Below are positions 21,200 to 21,783 of a stretch of 21,783 nt of DNA, in pieces. Positions within the stretch are counted from its first letter, which is position 1. Each line of letters begins with the position of its first letter. The stretch is from positions 1 to 21,783 of the forward strand of contig DATAZY010000053.1 in the NCBI GenBank assembly GCA_036271795.1, in the 5' to 3' direction. A program made the translations under genes and the position numbers. The notes beneath the pieces are model-generated. The model saw nothing but the letters and a program-made list of their open reading frames with translations. It ran no database searches and had not been told where the DNA came from. The DNA comes from Galbitalea sp036271795 (GTDB taxonomy: Bacteria > Actinomycetota > Actinomycetes > Actinomycetales > Microbacteriaceae).

Positions 21200-21783
21200 G
21201 TGGACGCTGCCGTGACCAAAACAAAATCTCCTGCGCTCGAACGACTGCTCGAGGCTCGCGCGACCGGTCGCCCTTGCTCGCCGGTGCGAGACCTGCTCGT
21301 CCCGCCGACCGTCGAGGCGGCGTACGCGGTCCAGCTCGCTTGGATCGAGAGCCGCCTGGATGACGGCGCCTTCGTCGTCGGCCGAAAGATCGGTTTGACA
21401 AACCCCGCGGTGCAACGGCAGCTCGGCGTCGATTCGCCCGATTATGGCTTCCTCTTGACGGACATGTTTTACCTCGATCGCGCGAGCATCGAGGATCGGG
21501 TCCTTCTCCAGCCGCGCGTGGAGGCCGAGGTGGCCTTTGTCCTGCGCAGCGACCTCGATCTCGCCAATCCGACCGAGGAGGACGTCGCCGCAGCCACCGA
21601 GTATGTCTGCGCGGCGCTGGAGATCGTTGACAGCAGGATCGCCGATTGGGACATTCAACTCGTTGACACGATCGCGGACAATGCATCCGCCGGAGCCTTC
21701 GTCCTCGGCAGCGAGAGGCACGAGATCGACGGCGACCTGGCGAACGTCGCGATGTCCATGCATCGCAACCAGGAGAACGTCTC
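21200..21783 (+). CDS. mhpD: 2-keto-4-pentenoate hydratase (MhpD-like), 3' truncated by window
   Basis: The frame opens at GTG 21200 with GGAG seven bases upstream (GTG 21212 is the alternative). The 194 residues present include FVVGRKIGLTNPAVQRQLG, the metal-site segment QPRVEAEVAFVLRSDLD (Glu108, Glu110) and ALEIVDSRIADWDIQLVDTIADN, all typical of 2-hydroxypenta-2,4-dienoate hydratases of the fumarylacetoacetase-like fold. About 65 residues should be missing beyond the edge. It follows the dioxygenase by 4 bp. It hydrates the dienoate from the hydrolase to 4-hydroxy-2-oxovalerate, so an aldolase and acetaldehyde dehydrogenase are expected next. Confidence 0.87.
   Translation, partial: MDAAVTKTKSPALERLLEARATGRPCSPVRDLLVPPTVEAAYAVQLAWIESRLDDGAFVVGRKIGLTNPAVQRQLGVDSPDYGFLLTDMFYLDRASIEDRVLLQPRVEAEVAFVLRSDLDLANPTEEDVAAATEYVCAALEIVDSRIADWDIQLVDTIADNASAGAFVLGSERHEIDGDLANVAMSMHRNQENV

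Noticed and set aside
1..21783. CRISPR arrays, insertion sequences, rRNA genes
   Set aside because: I saw no regularly spaced repeats, transposase motifs or rRNA-like segments in the window.

Overview
The window is high-GC DNA with GTG/TTG starts, dense stop/start overlaps (GTGA, ATGA, TGATG) and a deazaflavin (F420)-type nitroreductase-fold protein. This suggests an actinobacterium, probably Micrococcales/Microbacteriaceae; the genus cannot be fixed from the sequence alone.

Left end (1-2895). This looks like the terminal part of an integrated element. It holds a small membrane protein paired with a 65-aa XRE regulator behind three tandem copies of one dyad (TGTCAA-N6-TTGACA type), a BrnT-like toxin/ribbon-helix-helix antitoxin-like pair with its own promoter dyad, an orphan hypothetical gene and a four-helix membrane protein. 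It ends at 2853-2895 in a 43-nt 3' portion of a tRNA-Thr(UGU)-like gene with no 5' half, as expected for attR of a tRNA-integrating element. Right of this lie a frameshifted TfoX-like pseudogene and a poorly coding stretch to 3807.

Middle (3808-14600). A 641-aa lipoprotein faces an operon on the minus strand: MarR (MarR1), CtaG-like membrane protein, a SCO1-TlpA double-domain thiol/copper protein, and Lgt. Divergent from MarR1 is a plus-strand operon: F420-type nitroreductase-fold protein, a second MarR (MarR2), a ClC chloride channel/transporter with CBS-like and TrkA-C regions, and a 55-aa ORF. A third MarR (MarR3, about two-thirds identical to MarR1) lies just beyond on the minus strand. 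Both MarR1 and MarR3 have TTGCA-rich DNA upstream. A small membrane protein and a PRC-barrel protein follow. I read this as a MarR-controlled envelope/redox/anion stress locus; that is inference.

Right end (14677-21783). An aromatic meta-cleavage locus sits around an IclR regulator. On the minus strand are IclR, an FMO/BVMO-like flavoprotein, a cupin and a SnoaL-like protein. Divergent, 39 bp from IclR, are an atypical SDR lacking YxxxK, a second cupin, a C-C bond (meta-cleavage product) hydrolase, an MhpB-type extradiol dioxygenase and an MhpD-type hydratase cut by the window edge. The lower pathway is readable (catechol ring cleavage, hydrolysis, hydration). The substrate and upper pathway are not, because no classical ring hydroxylase is seen, and the FMO, SDR and cupins are likely to carry out the unusual steps.
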